From Hetaerina americana (taxonomy: Eukaryota; Arthropoda; Insecta; Odonata; Calopterygidae), in NCBI GenBank assembly GCA_022747635.1, contig JAKTNV010000604.1:1-64000 (forward strand): a stretch of DNA of 64,000 nucleotides. Direction: 5' to 3'. Made by a program: the position numbers and the translations under genes. The stretch's first letter is position 1, and every line of letters begins with the position of its first letter. The notes under the pieces were generated by a model that was given only the letters and a program-made list of their open reading frames with translations, searched no databases and was not told the DNA's origin. Shown here in pieces: positions 1-11,865 of the stretch.

Positions 1-3000
1 CCAAGACCCCTTCTTTGGGTTCTAGGTGAAAATCTCACTCGCAACACATCAAAAAAAAATGTTTCCATGCTGTGTATTGTTGTTCATTTTCATCATATAA
101 ACAAAAGAAAATCCAGAATTAATCCTGAAAGACAAGAAATGAGCATAAAAGATGCTTCAGCGCAAGTGTTAACGTTATTAAAGAGCCCAAATTTCAAAAA
201 ATATTGCGAAAAACAGCAATCTTCTGTTTTAGAGTGAATGTTTGAAGTGTATAGAAGGCATTTATTTCATTTTTAGAATTTTAATTTTTCACATTTTTCC
301 ATGAAAAGAGCCAATACCCCCCCCTTTGGGTTCTAGGTGAAAATCTCACTCGACACAAATAAAACGGAAATGTTTCCATGGTGTGTATTGTTGTTCATTT
401 TCATCAAATAAACAAAATAAAACCCAGAACAAATCCTGAAAGACAAGAAATGAGCATAAAAGATGCTTCAGCGCAAGTGTTAACGTTGCTAAAAGAGCCC
501 AAATTTCAAAAAATATTGCGAAAAACAACAATCTTCGGTTTTAGAGTGAATGTTTGAGGTATATAGAAGGCATTTATTTCATTTTTAGAAATTTTAATTT
601 TTCACATTTTTCCATGAAAAGTACCAATACCCCCCCCTTTTGGTTCTAGGTGAAAATCTCACTCGACACAATTCAAAAAAAATGTTTCCATGTTGTGTAT
701 TGTTGTACATTTTCATCAAATAAACAAAATAAAACCCAGAATAAATCCTGAAAGGCAAGAAATGAGCATAAAAGATGCTTCAGCGTAAGTGTTAACGTTG
801 CTAAAAGAGCCCAAATTTCAAAAAATATTGCGAAAAACAGCAATCTTCTGTTTTAGAGTGAATGTTTGAGGTATATAGAAGGCATTTATTTAATTTTTAG
901 AAATTTTAATTTTTCAAAGTGCCAATGCCCCCCTTGGGTTCTAGGTGAAAATCTCACTGATCACAAATAAAAAAAAAATGTTTCCATGGTGTGTATTGTT
1001 GTTCACATTCATCAAATAAACAAAATAAAACCCAGAATAAATCCTGAGAGACAAGAAATGAGCATAAAAATGCTTCAGCGTAAGTGTTAACGTTGCTAAA
1101 AGAGCCCAAATTTCAAAAAATATTGCGAAAAAACAGCAATCTTCTGTTTTAGAGTGAATGTTTGAGGTGTATAGAAGGCATTTTTTTCATTTTTAGAAAT
1201 TTTAATTTTTCACATTTTTCCATGAAAAGTGCCAATACCTCCCCCCTTTGGGTTCTAGGTGAAAATCTCACTCGACACCAATCAAACAAAAATGTTTCCA
1301 TGGTGTGTATTGTTGTTCATTTTCATCAAATAAACAAAATAAAACCCAGAATAAATCCTCAAAGCCAAAAAATGAGCATAAAAGAAGCTTCAGCGCAAGT
1401 GTTAATGTTGCTAAAAGAGCCCAAATTTCAAAAAAATATTGCGAAAAAACAACAATCTTCTGTTTTAGAGTGAATTTTTGAGGTGTATAGAAGGCATTTA
1501 TTTTATTTTTATAGAAATTTTAATTTTTACATTTTTCCATGAAAAGTCCTAATACCCCCCCTTTGGGTTCTAGGTGAAAATCTCACTCGCAACAAATCAA
1601 AACAAAAAAGTTTCCATGGTGTGTATTGTTGTTCATTTTCATCAAATAAATAAAATAAAACCCAGGAATAAAATCCTGAAAGACAAGAAATGAGCATAAA
1701 GATCTTCAGCGCAAGTGTTAACGTTGCTAAAAGAGCCCAAATTTCAAAAAATATTGCGAAAGAAAAAAACAGCAATCTTCTGTTTTAGAGTGAATGTTTG
1801 AGGTATATAGAAGGCATTTATTTATTTTTAGAATTTTTAATTTTTTCACATTTTTCCATGAAACAGTACCAATACCCCCCCCCTTTGGTTCTAGGTGAAA
1901 ATCTCACTGAACACAAATCAAACAAAAATGTTTCCATTGTGTGTATTGTTGTTCATTTTCATCAAATAAACAAAATAAAACCCAGAATAAATCCTGAAAG
2001 ACAAGAATGACATGAGCAAAGATGCTTCAGCGCAAGTGTTAACGTTGCTAAAAGAGCCCAAATTTCAAAAAATATTGCGAAAAATCACAATCTTCTGTTT
2101 TAGAGTGAATGTTTGAGGTATATAGAAGGCATTTATTTCATTTTTAGAAATTTTAATTTTTCACATTTTTCCATGAAAAGTACCAATCCCCCCCCCCCCT
2201 TTGGGTTCTAGGTGAAAATCTCACTCTACACAAATCAAACAAAAATGTTTCCATGGTGTGTATTGTTGTTCATTTTCATCAAATAAACAAAATAAAACCC
2301 AGAACAAATCCTGAAAGACAAGAAATGAGCATAAAAGATGCTTCAGCGCACGTGTTAATGTTGCTAAAAGAGCCCAAATTTTAAAAATATTGCGGAAAAC
2401 AACAATCTTCTGTTTTAGAGTGAATGTTTGAGGTGCATAGAAGGCATTTATTTTATTTTAGAAATTTTAATTTTTTACATTTTTTCCATGAAAAGTGCCA
2501 AAACCCCTTCTTTGGGTTCTAGGTGAAAATCTCACTCGCAACAAATCAAAAAAAAAATGTTTCCATGGTGTGTATTGTTGTTCATTTTCATCATATAAAC
2601 AAAAGAAAATCCAGAATTAATCCTGAAAGACAAGAAATGAGCATAAAAGATGCTTCAGCGCAAGTGTTAACGTTATTAAAGAGCCCAAATTTCAAAAAAT
2701 ATTGCGAAAAACAGCAATCTTCTGTTTTAGAGTGAATGTTTGAAGTGTATAGAAGGCATTTATTTCATTTTAGAATTTTAATTTTTCACATTTTTCCATG
2801 AAAAGAGCCAATACCCCCGTTTGGGTTCTAGGTGAAAATCTCACTCGACACAAATAAAACGGAAATGTTTCCATGGTGTGTATTGTTGTTCATTTTCATC
2901 AAATAAACAAAATAAAACCCAGAATAAATCCTGAAAGACAAGAAATGAGCATAAAAGATGCTTCAGCGCAAGTGTTAACGTTGCTAAAAGAGCCCAAATT

Positions 3001-3450
3001 TCAAAAAATATTGCGTAAAATCACAATCTTCTGTTTTAGAGTGAATGTTTGAGGTGTATAGAAGGCATTTATTTCATTTTTAGAAATTTTAATTTTTCAC
3101 ATTTTTCCATGAAAAGTACCAATACCCCCCCCTTTTGGTTCTAGGTGAAAATCTCACTCGACACAAATCAAACAAAAATGTTTCCATGGTGTGTATTGTT
3201 GTTCATTTTCATAAAATAAACAAAATAAAACCCAGAATAAATCCTGAAAGACAGAAATGAGCATAAAAGATGCTTCAGCGCATGTGTTAATGTTGCTAAA
3301 AGAGCCCAAATTTCAAAAAATATTGCGGAAAAACAACAATCGTCTGTTTTAGAGTGAATGTTTGAGGTGCATAGAAGGCATTTATTTTATTTTTAGAAAT
3401 TTTAATTTTTTACATTTTTCCATGAAAAGTGCCAAAACCCCTTCTTTGGG
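1..3450 (+). repeat. Indel-rich left segment of the array
   Basis: Monomers here match those at 6,860-9,070 in order and in diagnostic variants (CACCAATC, GGAAATG, CATATAAAC), but carry many extra single-base insertions and deletions. Examples are CCCAGGAATAAAATCC near 1,665, GCGAAAGAAAAAAACAGC near 1,756 and AGAATGACATGAGC near 2,005. The spacing between the two segments drops from about 5,627 at position 1,258 to 5,615 at 2,523, so the left copy has gained about 12 bases over 1.3 kb. Positions 1-590 also resemble 2,500-3,060. The cause is either decay near an array edge or residual read error near a contig end. Confidence 0.75.
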
Positions 3451-4699
3451 TTCTAGGTGAAAATCTCACTCGACACAAATCAAACAAAAATGTTTCCATG
3501 GTGTATATTGTTGTACATTTTCATCAAATAAACAAAATAAAACCCAGAATAAATCCTGAAAGGCCAGAAATGAGCATGAAAGCTGCTTCAGCGTAAGTGT
3601 TAACGTTGCTAAAAGAGCCCAAATTTCAAAAAATATTGCGAAAAACAGCAATCTTCTGTTTTAGAGTGAATTTTTGAGGTAAATAGAAGGCATTTATTTC
3701 ATTTTTAGAAATTTTAGTTTTTTACATTTTTCCATGAAAAGTGCCAATACCCCCCCCTTGGGTTCTAGGTGAAAATCTCACTGAACAAAAATCATAAAAA
3801 AATGTTTCCATGGTGTGTATTGTTGTTCATTTTCATCAAATAAAAAAATAAAACCCAGAATAAATCCTGAAAGGCAAGAAATGAGCATAAAAATGCTTCA
3901 GCGTAAGTGTTAACGTTGCTAAAAGAGCCCAAATTTCAAAAAATATTGCGAAAAACAGCAATCTTCTGTTTTAGAGTGAATGTTTGAGGTGTATAGAAGG
4001 CATTTTTTTCATTTTTAGAAATTTTAATTTTTCACATTTTTCCATGAAAAGTGCCAATACCCCCCCCCTTTGGGTTCTAGGCGAAAATCTCACTCGACAA
4101 AAATCAAACAAAAATGTTTCCATGGTGTGTATTGTTGTTCATTTTCATCAAATAAACAAAATAAAACCCAGAATAAATCCTGAAAGACAAAAAATGAGCA
4201 CAAAAGAAGCTTCAGCGCAAGTGTTAATGTTGCTAAAAGAGCCCAAATTTCAAAAAATATTGCGAAAAACAACAATCTTCTGTTTAAGAGTGAATGTTTG
4301 AGGTGTATAGAAGGCATTTATTTTATTTTTAGAAATTTTAATTTTTACATTTTTCCATGAAAAGTCCCAATACCCCCCCTTTGGGTTCTAGGTGAAAATC
4401 TCACTCGCAACAAATCAAACAAAAATGTTTCCATGGTGTGTATTGTTGTTCATTTTCATCAAATAAATAAAATAAAACCCAGAATAAATCCTGAAAGACA
4501 AGAAATGAGCATAAAAGATGCTTCAGCGCAAGTGTTAAGGTACTAAAAGAGCCCAAATTTAAAAAAATATTGCGAAAAACAGCAATCCTCTGTTTTAGAG
4601 TGAATGTTTGAGGTATATAGAAGGCATTTATTTCATTTTTAGAAATTTTAATTTTTTACATTTTTCCATGAAAAGTGCCAATACCCCCCTTGGGTTCTA

Positions 4700-6835
4700 G
4701 GTGAAAATCTCACTGAACACAAATAAAAAAAAAAATGTTTCCATGGTGTGTATTGTTTTTCACATTCATCAAATAATCAAAATAAAACCCAGAATAAATC
4801 CTGAAAGACAAGAAATGAGCATAAAAGATGCTTCAGCGCAAGTGTTAATGTTGCTAAAAGAGCCCAAATTTCAAAAAATATTGCGGGAAACAACAATCTT
4901 CTGTTTTAAAGTGAATGTTTGAGGTGCATAGAAGGCATTTATTTTATTTTTAGAAATTTTAATTTTTTACATTTTTCCATGAAAAGTGCCAAAACCCCTT
5001 CTTTGGGTTCTAGGTGAAAATCTCACTCGACACAAATCAAACAAAAATGTTTCCATGGTGTGTATTGTTGTTCATTTTCATCAAATAAACAAAATAAAAC
5101 CCAGAACAAATCCTGAGAGACAAGAAATGAGCATAAAAGATGCTTCAGCGCAAGTGTTAACGTTGCTAAAAGAGCTTAAATTTCAAAAAATATTGCGAAA
5201 AACAACAATCTTCTGTTTTAAAGTGAATGTTTGAGGTGTATAGAAGGCATTTATTTTATTTTTAAAAATTTTAATTTTTTACATTTTTCCATGAAAAGTG
5301 CGAATACCCCCCCTTTTGGGTTCTAGGTGAAAATCTCACACGACACAAATAAAAAAAAATGTCTCCATGGTGTGTATTGTTGTTCATTTTCATCAAATAA
5401 ACAAAATAAAACCCAGAACAAATCCTGAAAGACAAGAAATGAGCATAAAAGATGCTTCAGCGCAAGTTTTAACGTTGCTAAAAGAGCCCAAATTTCAAAA
5501 AATATTGCGAAAAACAGCAATCTTCTGTTTTAGAGTGAATGTTTGAGGTGTATAGAAGGCATTTTTTTCATTTTTAGAAATTTTAATTTTTCACATTTTT
5601 CCATGAAAAGTGCCGAAACCCCTCCCTTTGGGTTCTAGGTGAAAATCTCACTCGACACAAATCAAACAAAAATGTTTCCATGGTGTGTATTGTTGTTCAT
5701 TTTCATCAAATAAACAAAATAAAACCCAGAATAAATCCTGAAAGACAAGAAATGAGCATAAAAGATGCTTCAGCGCATGTGTTAATGTTGCTAAAAGAGC
5801 CCAAATTTCAAAAACTATTGCGGAAAACAACAATCTTCTGTTTTAGAGTGAATGTTTGTGGTGCATAGAAGGCATTAATTTTATTTTTAGAAATTTTAAT
5901 TTTTTACATTTTTCCATGAAAAGTGCCAAAACCCCTTCTTTGGGTTCTAGGTGAAAATCTCACTCGACACAAATAAAAAAAAAATGTTTCCATGGTGTGT
6001 ATTGTTGTACATTTTCATCAAAAAAGCAAAATAAAACCCAGAATAAATCCTGAAAGGCAAGAAATGAGCATAAAAGATGCTTCAGCGTAAGTGTTAACGT
6101 TGCTTAAAGAGCCCAAATTTCAAAAAATATTGCGAAAAACAGCAATCTTCTGTTTTAGAGTGAATGTTTGAGGTATATAGAAGGCATTTATTTCATTTTT
6201 AGAAATTTTAATTTTTTACATTTTTCCATGAAAAGTGCCAATACCCCCCTTGGGTTCTAGGTGAAAATCTCACTGAACAAAAATCAAAAAAAAATTTTTC
6301 CATGGTGTGTATTGTTGTTCATTTTCATCAAATAAAAAAATAAAACCCAGAATATATCCTGAAAGGCAAGAAATGAGCATAAAAGATGCTTCAGCGTAAG
6401 TGTTAACGTTGCTAAAATAGCCCAAATTTCAAAAAATATTGCGAAAAACAGCAATCTTCTGTTTTAGAGTGAATGTTTAAGGTGTATAGAAGGAATTTTT
6501 TTCATTTTTAGAAATTTTAATTTTTCACATTTTTCCATGAAAAGTGCCAATACCCCCCCCTTTGGGTTCTAGGTGAAAATCTCACTCGACACAAATCAAA
6601 CAAAAATATTTCCATGGTGTGTATTGTTGTACATTTTCATCAAATAAACAAAATAAAACCCAGAATAAATCCTGAAAGACAAGAAATGAGCATAAAAGAT
6701 GCTTCAGCGCAAGTGTTAACGTTGCTAAAAGAGCCCAAATTTCAAAAAATATTGCGAAAAGCAGCAATCTTCTGTTTTAGAGTGAATGTTTGAGGTATAT
6801 AGAAGGCATTTATTTCATTTTTAGAAATTTTAATT
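4700..6835 (+). repeat. Segmental block repeated at 12,809-14,944 (spacing 8,109)
   Basis: Seven monomers here recur at exactly 8,109 bp (26 monomers). Private markers shared by the two blocks are AGAGCTTAAATTTC (5,171 and 13,280), CACACGACAC with ATGTCTCC (5,337 and 13,446), CAAAAACTATTGCGG (5,810 and 13,919), GTTTGTGGTGCATAG (5,855 and 13,964) and GAAGGAATTTTTTTC (6,488 and 14,597). The match stops near 6,835, where TTTTTCACA is replaced by TTTTTTACA in the other copy. The 8,109 spacing equals 5,304 plus 2,805, the two shorter spacings seen in this area, so it follows from two successive duplications. Confidence 0.85.
5627..5938 (+). repeat. Reference satellite monomer (312 bp)
   Basis: This is a clean example of the unit, counted from the TTT of TTTGGGTTCTAGG to the base before the next one. 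Landmarks in order are: the promoter-distal GGTTCTAGGTG block; CACTCGACACAAATC (a CpG); the NcoI site in TTTCCATGGTG; an A-rich stretch ending AAAACCCAG; GATGCTTCAGCG (a CpG); the region where other monomers carry AACGTTG; ATATTGCGG; then a T-rich third (TTATTTTATTTTTAG), TTTCCATGAAAAG, and the C-rich junction. I see no internal half-repeat, so the unit is not an obvious dimer. Its short frames on both strands are not supported as genes. Confidence 0.9.
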
Positions 6836-6859
6836 TTTCACATTTTTCCATGAAAAGTG

Positions 6860-9070
6860 CCAATACCCCCCCCTTTGGGTTCTAGGTGAAAATCTCACTC
6901 GACACCAATCAAACAAAAATGTTTCCATGGTGTGTATTGTTGTTCATTTTCATCAAATAAACAAAATAAAACCCAGAATAAATCCTGAAAGCCAAAAAAT
7001 GAGCATAAAAGAAGCTTCAGCGCAAGTGTTAATGTTGCTAAAAGAGCCCAAATTTCAAAAAATATTGCGAAAAACAACAATCTTCTGTTTTAGAGTGAAT
7101 TTTTGAGGTGTATAGAAGGCATTTATTTTATTTTTAGAAATTTTAATTTTTACATTTTTCCATGAAAAGTCCTAATACCCCCCCTTTGGGTTCTAGGTGA
7201 AAATCTCACTCGCAACAAATCAAACAAAAAAGTTTCCATGGTGTGTATTGTTGTTCATTTTCATCAAATAAATAAAATAAAACCCAGAATAAATCCTGAA
7301 AGACAAGAAATGAGCATAAAAGATCTTCAGCGCAAGTGTTAACGTTGCTAAAAGAGCCCAAATTTCAAAAAATATTGCGAAAAACAGCAATCTTCTGTTT
7401 TAGAGTGAATGTTTGAGGTATATAGAAGGCATTTATTTCATTTTTAGAATTTTTAATTTTTCACATTTTTCCATGAAAAGTACCAATACCCCCCCCCCTT
7501 TGGGTTCTAGGTGAAAATCTCACTGAACACAAATCAAACAAAAATGTTTCCATTGTGTGTATTGTTGTTCATTTTCATCAAATAAACAAAATAAAACCCA
7601 GAATAAATCCTGAAAGACAAGAAATGAGCATAAAAGATGCTTCAGCGCAAGTGTTAACGTTGCTAAAAGAGCCCAAATTTCAAAAAATATTGCGAAAAAT
7701 CACAATCTTCTGTTTTAGAGTGAATGTTTGAGGTATATAGAAGGCATTTATTTCATTTTTAGAAATTTTAATTTTTCACATTTTTCCATGAAAAGTACCA
7801 ATCCCCCCCCCCCCTTTGGGTTCTAGGTGAAAATCTCACTCGACACAAATCAAACAAAAATGTTTCCATGGTGTGTATTGTTGTTCATTTTCATCAAATA
7901 AACAAAATAAAACCCAGAACAAATCCTGAAAGACAAGAAATGAGCATAAAAGATGCTTCAGCGCACGTGTTAATGTTGCTAAAAGAGCCCAAATTTTAAA
8001 AATATTGCGGAAAACAACAATCTTCTGTTTTAGAGTGAATGTTTGAGGTGCATAGAAGGCATTTATTTTATTTTTAGAAATTTTAATTTTTTACATTTTT
8101 CCATGAAAAGTGCCAAAACCCCTTCTTTGGGTTCTAGGTGAAAATCTCACTCGCAACAAATCAAAAAAAAATGTTTCCATGGTGTGTATTGTTGTTCATT
8201 TTCATCATATAAACAAAAGAAAATCCAGAATTAATCCTGAAAGACAAGAAATGAGCATAAAAGATGCTTCAGCGCAAGTGTTAACGTTATTAAAGAGCCC
8301 AAATTTCAAAAAATATTGCGAAAAACAGCAATCTTCTGTTTTAGAGTGAATGTTTGAAGTGTATAGAAGGCATTTATTTCATTTTTAGAATTTTAATTTT
8401 TCACATTTTTCCATGAAAAGAGCCAATACCCCCGTTTGGGTTCTAGGTGAAAATCTCACTCGACACAAATAAAACGGAAATGTTTCCATGGTGTGTATTG
8501 TTGTTCATTTTCATCAAATAAACAAAATAAAACCCAGAACAAATCCTGAAAGACAAGAAATGAGCATAAAAGATGCTTCAGCGCAAGTGTTAACGTTGCT
8601 AAAAGAGCCCAAATTTTAAAAAAATATTGTGAAAAACAACAATCTTCGGTTTTAGAGTGAATGTTTGAGGTATATAGAAGGCATTTATTTCATTTTTAGA
8701 AATTTTAATTTTTCACATTTTTCCATGAAAAGTACCAATACCCCCCCCTTTTGGTTCTAGGTGAAAATCTCACTCGACACAAATCAAACAAAAATGTTTC
8801 CATGGTGTGTATTGTTGTTCATTTTCATAAAATAAACAAAATAAAACCCAGAATAAATCCTGAAAGACAAGAAATGAGCATAAAAGATGCTTCAGCGCAT
8901 GTGTTAATGTTGCTAAAAGAGCCCAAATTTCAAAAAATATTGCGGAAAACAACAATCGTCTGTTTTAGAGTGAATGTTTGAGGTGCATAGAAGGCATTTA
9001 TTTTATTTTTAGAAATTTTAATTTTTTACATTTTTCCATGAAAAGTGCCAAAACCCCTTCTTTGGGTTCT
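6860..9070 (+). repeat. 18-monomer-spaced copy of the 1.2-3.4 kb segment
   Basis: This run of seven monomers matches 1,230-3,450 at a spacing of 5,615-5,627 bp (18 monomers). Shared private variants include CACCAATC with GCCAAAAAATG (6,902 and 6,992), the monomer lacking a G in AAAGATCTTC (7,321), CATATAAACAAAAG (8,206) and AAAACGGAAATG (8,470). Unlike the left copy it lacks the stray indels, so it is the better representative of this subfamily group. Confidence 0.8.
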
Positions 9071-9683
9071 AGGTGAAAATCTCACTCGACACAAATCAAA
9101 CAAAAATGTTTCCATGGTGTATATTGTTGTACATTTTCATCAAATAAACAAAATAAAACCCAGAATAAATCCTGAAAGGCCAGAAATGAGCATGAAAGCT
9201 GCTTCAGCGTAAGTGTTAACGTTGCTAAAAGAGCCCAAATTTCAAAAAATATTGCGAAAAACAGCAATCTTCTGTTTTAGAGTGAATGTTTGAGGTAAAT
9301 AGAAGGCATTTATTTCATTTTTAGAAATTTTAGTTTTTTACATTTTTCCATGAAAAGTGCCAATACCCCCCCCTTGGGTTCTAGGTGAAAATCTCACTGA
9401 ACAAAAATCATAAAAAAATGTTTCCATGGTGTGTATTGTTGTTCATTTTCATCAAATAAAAAAATAAAACCCAGAATAAATCCTGAAAGGCAAGAAATGA
9501 GCATAAAAATGCTTCAGCGTAAGTGTTAACGTTGCTAAAAGAGCCCAAATTTCAAAAAATATTGCGAAAAACAGCAATCTTCTGTTTTAGAGTGAATGTT
9601 TGAGGTGTATAGAAGGCATTTTTTTCATTTTTAGAAATTTTAATTTTTCACATTTTTCCATGAAAAGTGCCAATACCCCCCCC

Positions 9684-9993
9684 TTTGGGTTCTAGGCGAA
9701 AATCTCACTCGACAAAAATCAAACAAAAATGTTTCCATGGTGTGTATTGTTGTTCATTTTCATCAAATAAATAAAATAAAACCCAGAATAAATCCTGAAA
9801 GACAAGAAATGAGCATAAAAGATGCTTCAGCGCAAGTGTTAAGGTACTAAAAGAGCCCAAATTTAAAAAAATATTGCGAAAAACAGCAATCCTCTGTTTT
9901 AGAGTGAATGTTTGAGGTATATAGAAGGCATTTATTTCATTTTTAGAAATTTTAATTTTTTACATTTTTCCATGAAAAGTGCCAATACCCCCC
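9684..9993 (+). repeat. Chimeric monomer recording a one-monomer deletion
   Basis: The first third (TCTAGGCGAAAATC, CGACAAAAATC) matches the monomer at 4,074-4,384. The remainder (AAATAAATAAAATAAAA, GTGTTAAGGTACTAAAAG, CAATCCTCTG) matches the following monomer at about 4,385-4,690. The spacing to the older copy changes from 5,616 before it to 5,304 after it, a loss of 312 bp. The exchange lies between about 9,722 and 9,770. The copy at 12,490-12,800 inherits the same chimera, while 16,550-17,150 keeps the two parental monomers separate. Confidence 0.85.
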
Positions 9994-10526
9994 TTGGGTT
10001 CTAGGTGAAAATCTCACTGAACACAAATAAAAAAAAAAATGTTTCCATGGTGTGTATTGTTTTTCACATTCATCAAATAATCAAAATAAAACCCAGAATA
10101 AATCCTGAAAGACAAGAAATGAGCATAAAAGATGCTTCAGCGCAAGTGTTAATGTTGCTAAAAGAGCCCAAATTTCAAAAAATATTGCGGGAAACAACAA
10201 TCTTCTGTTTTAAAGTGAATGTTTGAGGTGCATAGAAGGCATTTATTTTATTTTTAGAAATTTTAATTTTTTACATTTTTCCATGAAAAGTGCCAAAACC
10301 CCTTCTTTGGGTTCTAGGTGAAAATCTCACTCGACACAAATCAAACAAAAATGTTTCCATGGTGTGTATTGTTGTTCATTTTCATCAAATAAACAAAATA
10401 AAACCCAGAACAAATCCTGAGAGACAAGAAATGAGCATAAAAGATGCTTCAGCGCAAGTGTTAACGTTGCTAAAAGAGCTTAAATTTCAAAAAATATTGC
10501 GAAAAACAACAATCTTCTGTTTTAAA

Positions 10527-11150
10527 GTGAATGTTTGAGGTGTATAGAAGGCATTTATTTTATTTTTAAAAATTTTAATTTTTTACATTTTTCCATGAAA
10601 AGTGCGAATACCCCCCCTTTTGGGTTCTAGGTGAAAATCTCACACGACACAAATAAAAAAAAATGTCTCCATGGTGTGTATTGTTGTTCATTTTCATCAA
10701 ATAAACAAAATAAAACCCAGAACAAATCCTGAAAGACAAGAAATGAGCATAAAAGATGCTTCAGCGCAAGTTTTAACGTTGCTAAAAGAGCCCAAATTTC
10801 AAAAAATATTGCGAAAAACAGCAATCTTCTGTTTTAGAGTGAATGTTTGAGGTGTATAGAAGGCATTTATTTTATTTTTAAAAATTTTAATTTTTTACAT
10901 TTTTCCATGAAAAGTGCGAATACCCCCCCTTTTGGGTTCTAGGTGAAAATCTCACACGACACAAATAAAAAAAAATGTCTCCATGGTGTGTATTGTTGTT
11001 CATTTTCATCAAATAAACAAAATAAAACCCAGAACAAATCCTGAAAGACAAGAAATGAGCATAAAAGATGCTTCAGCGCAAGTTTTAACGTTGCTAAAAG
11101 AGCCCAAATTTCAAAAAATATTGCGAAAAACAGCAATCTTCTGTTTTAGA
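10527..11150 (+). repeat. Exact tandem duplication of one 312-bp monomer
   Basis: Positions 10,527-10,838 and 10,839-11,150 read as identical, including the rare variants GTGCGAATAC, CACACGACAC, ATGTCTCC and GCAAGTTTTAACG. Identity continues about 30 bases further. The related locus at 13,432 and the older one at 5,323 have only one copy, so this is a local one-monomer gain, as expected from one-register unequal exchange or slippage. It could also be an assembly error. Confidence 0.85.
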
Positions 11151-11242
11151 GTGAATGTTTGAGGTGTATAGAAGGCATTTTTTTCATTTTTAGAAATTTT
11201 AATTTTTCACATTTTTCCATGAAAAGTGCCGAAACCCCTCCC

Positions 11243-11553
11243 TTTGGGTTCTAGGTGAAAATCTCACTCGACACAAATAAAAAAAAATGTCTCCATGGTG
11301 TGTATTGTTTTTCACATTCATCAAATAATCAAAATAAAACCCAGAATAAATCCTGAAAGACAAGAAATGAGCATAAAAGATGCTTCAGCGCAAGTGTTAA
11401 TGTTGCTAAAAGAGCCCAAATTTCAAAAAATATTGCGGGAAACAACAATCTTCTGTTTTAAAGTGAATGTTTGAGGTGCATAGAAGGCATTTATTTTATT
11501 TTTAGAAATTTTAATTTTTTACATTTTTCCATGAAAAGTGCCAAAACCCCTTC
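11243..11553 (+). repeat. Chimeric junction monomer
   Basis: The 5' part (CACTCGACACAAATAAAAA and ATGTCTCC) resembles the monomers at 10,627 and 10,939. From TTTTTCACATTC onward, including CAAATAATCAAAAT and TTGCGGGAAAC, it matches the monomer at 10,005. The exchange lies in the shared CCATGGTGTGTATTG near 11,290-11,310. Such a hybrid is the expected scar of the unequal exchange that produced the 2,805-bp duplication. Confidence 0.8.
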
Positions 11554-11865
11554 TTTGGGTTCTAGGTGAAAATCTCACTCGACACAAATCAAACAAAAAT
11601 GTTTCCATGGTGTGTATTGTTGTTCATTTTCATAAAATAAACAAAATAAAACCCAGAATAAATCCTGAAAGACAAGAAATGAGCATAAAAGATGCTTCAG
11701 CGCATGTGTTAATGTTGCTAAAAGAGCCCAAATTTCAAAAAATATTGCGGAAAACAACAATCGTCTGTTTTAGAGTGAATGTTTGAGGTGCATAGAAGGC
11801 ATTTATTTTATTTTTAGAAATTTTAATTTTTTACATTTTTCCATGAAAAGTGCCAAAACCCCTTC
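11554..11865 (+). repeat. Second chimeric junction monomer
   Basis: It begins after CCAAAACCCCTTC, like the monomer at 10,290-10,600, but continues with CATAAAATAAAC, GCGCATGTG and CAATCGTCTG, as in the monomer at 8,760. It therefore joins the end of one block to the start of the next copy of the 8,760-10,860 block. The exchange point lies between about 11,554 and 11,630. Confidence 0.75.

Noticed and set aside
5810..5833. Stem-loop ATTGC...GCAAT within the monomer
   Set aside because: Only five base pairs, and broken in many monomers by the CAACAAT variant, so not evidently maintained.
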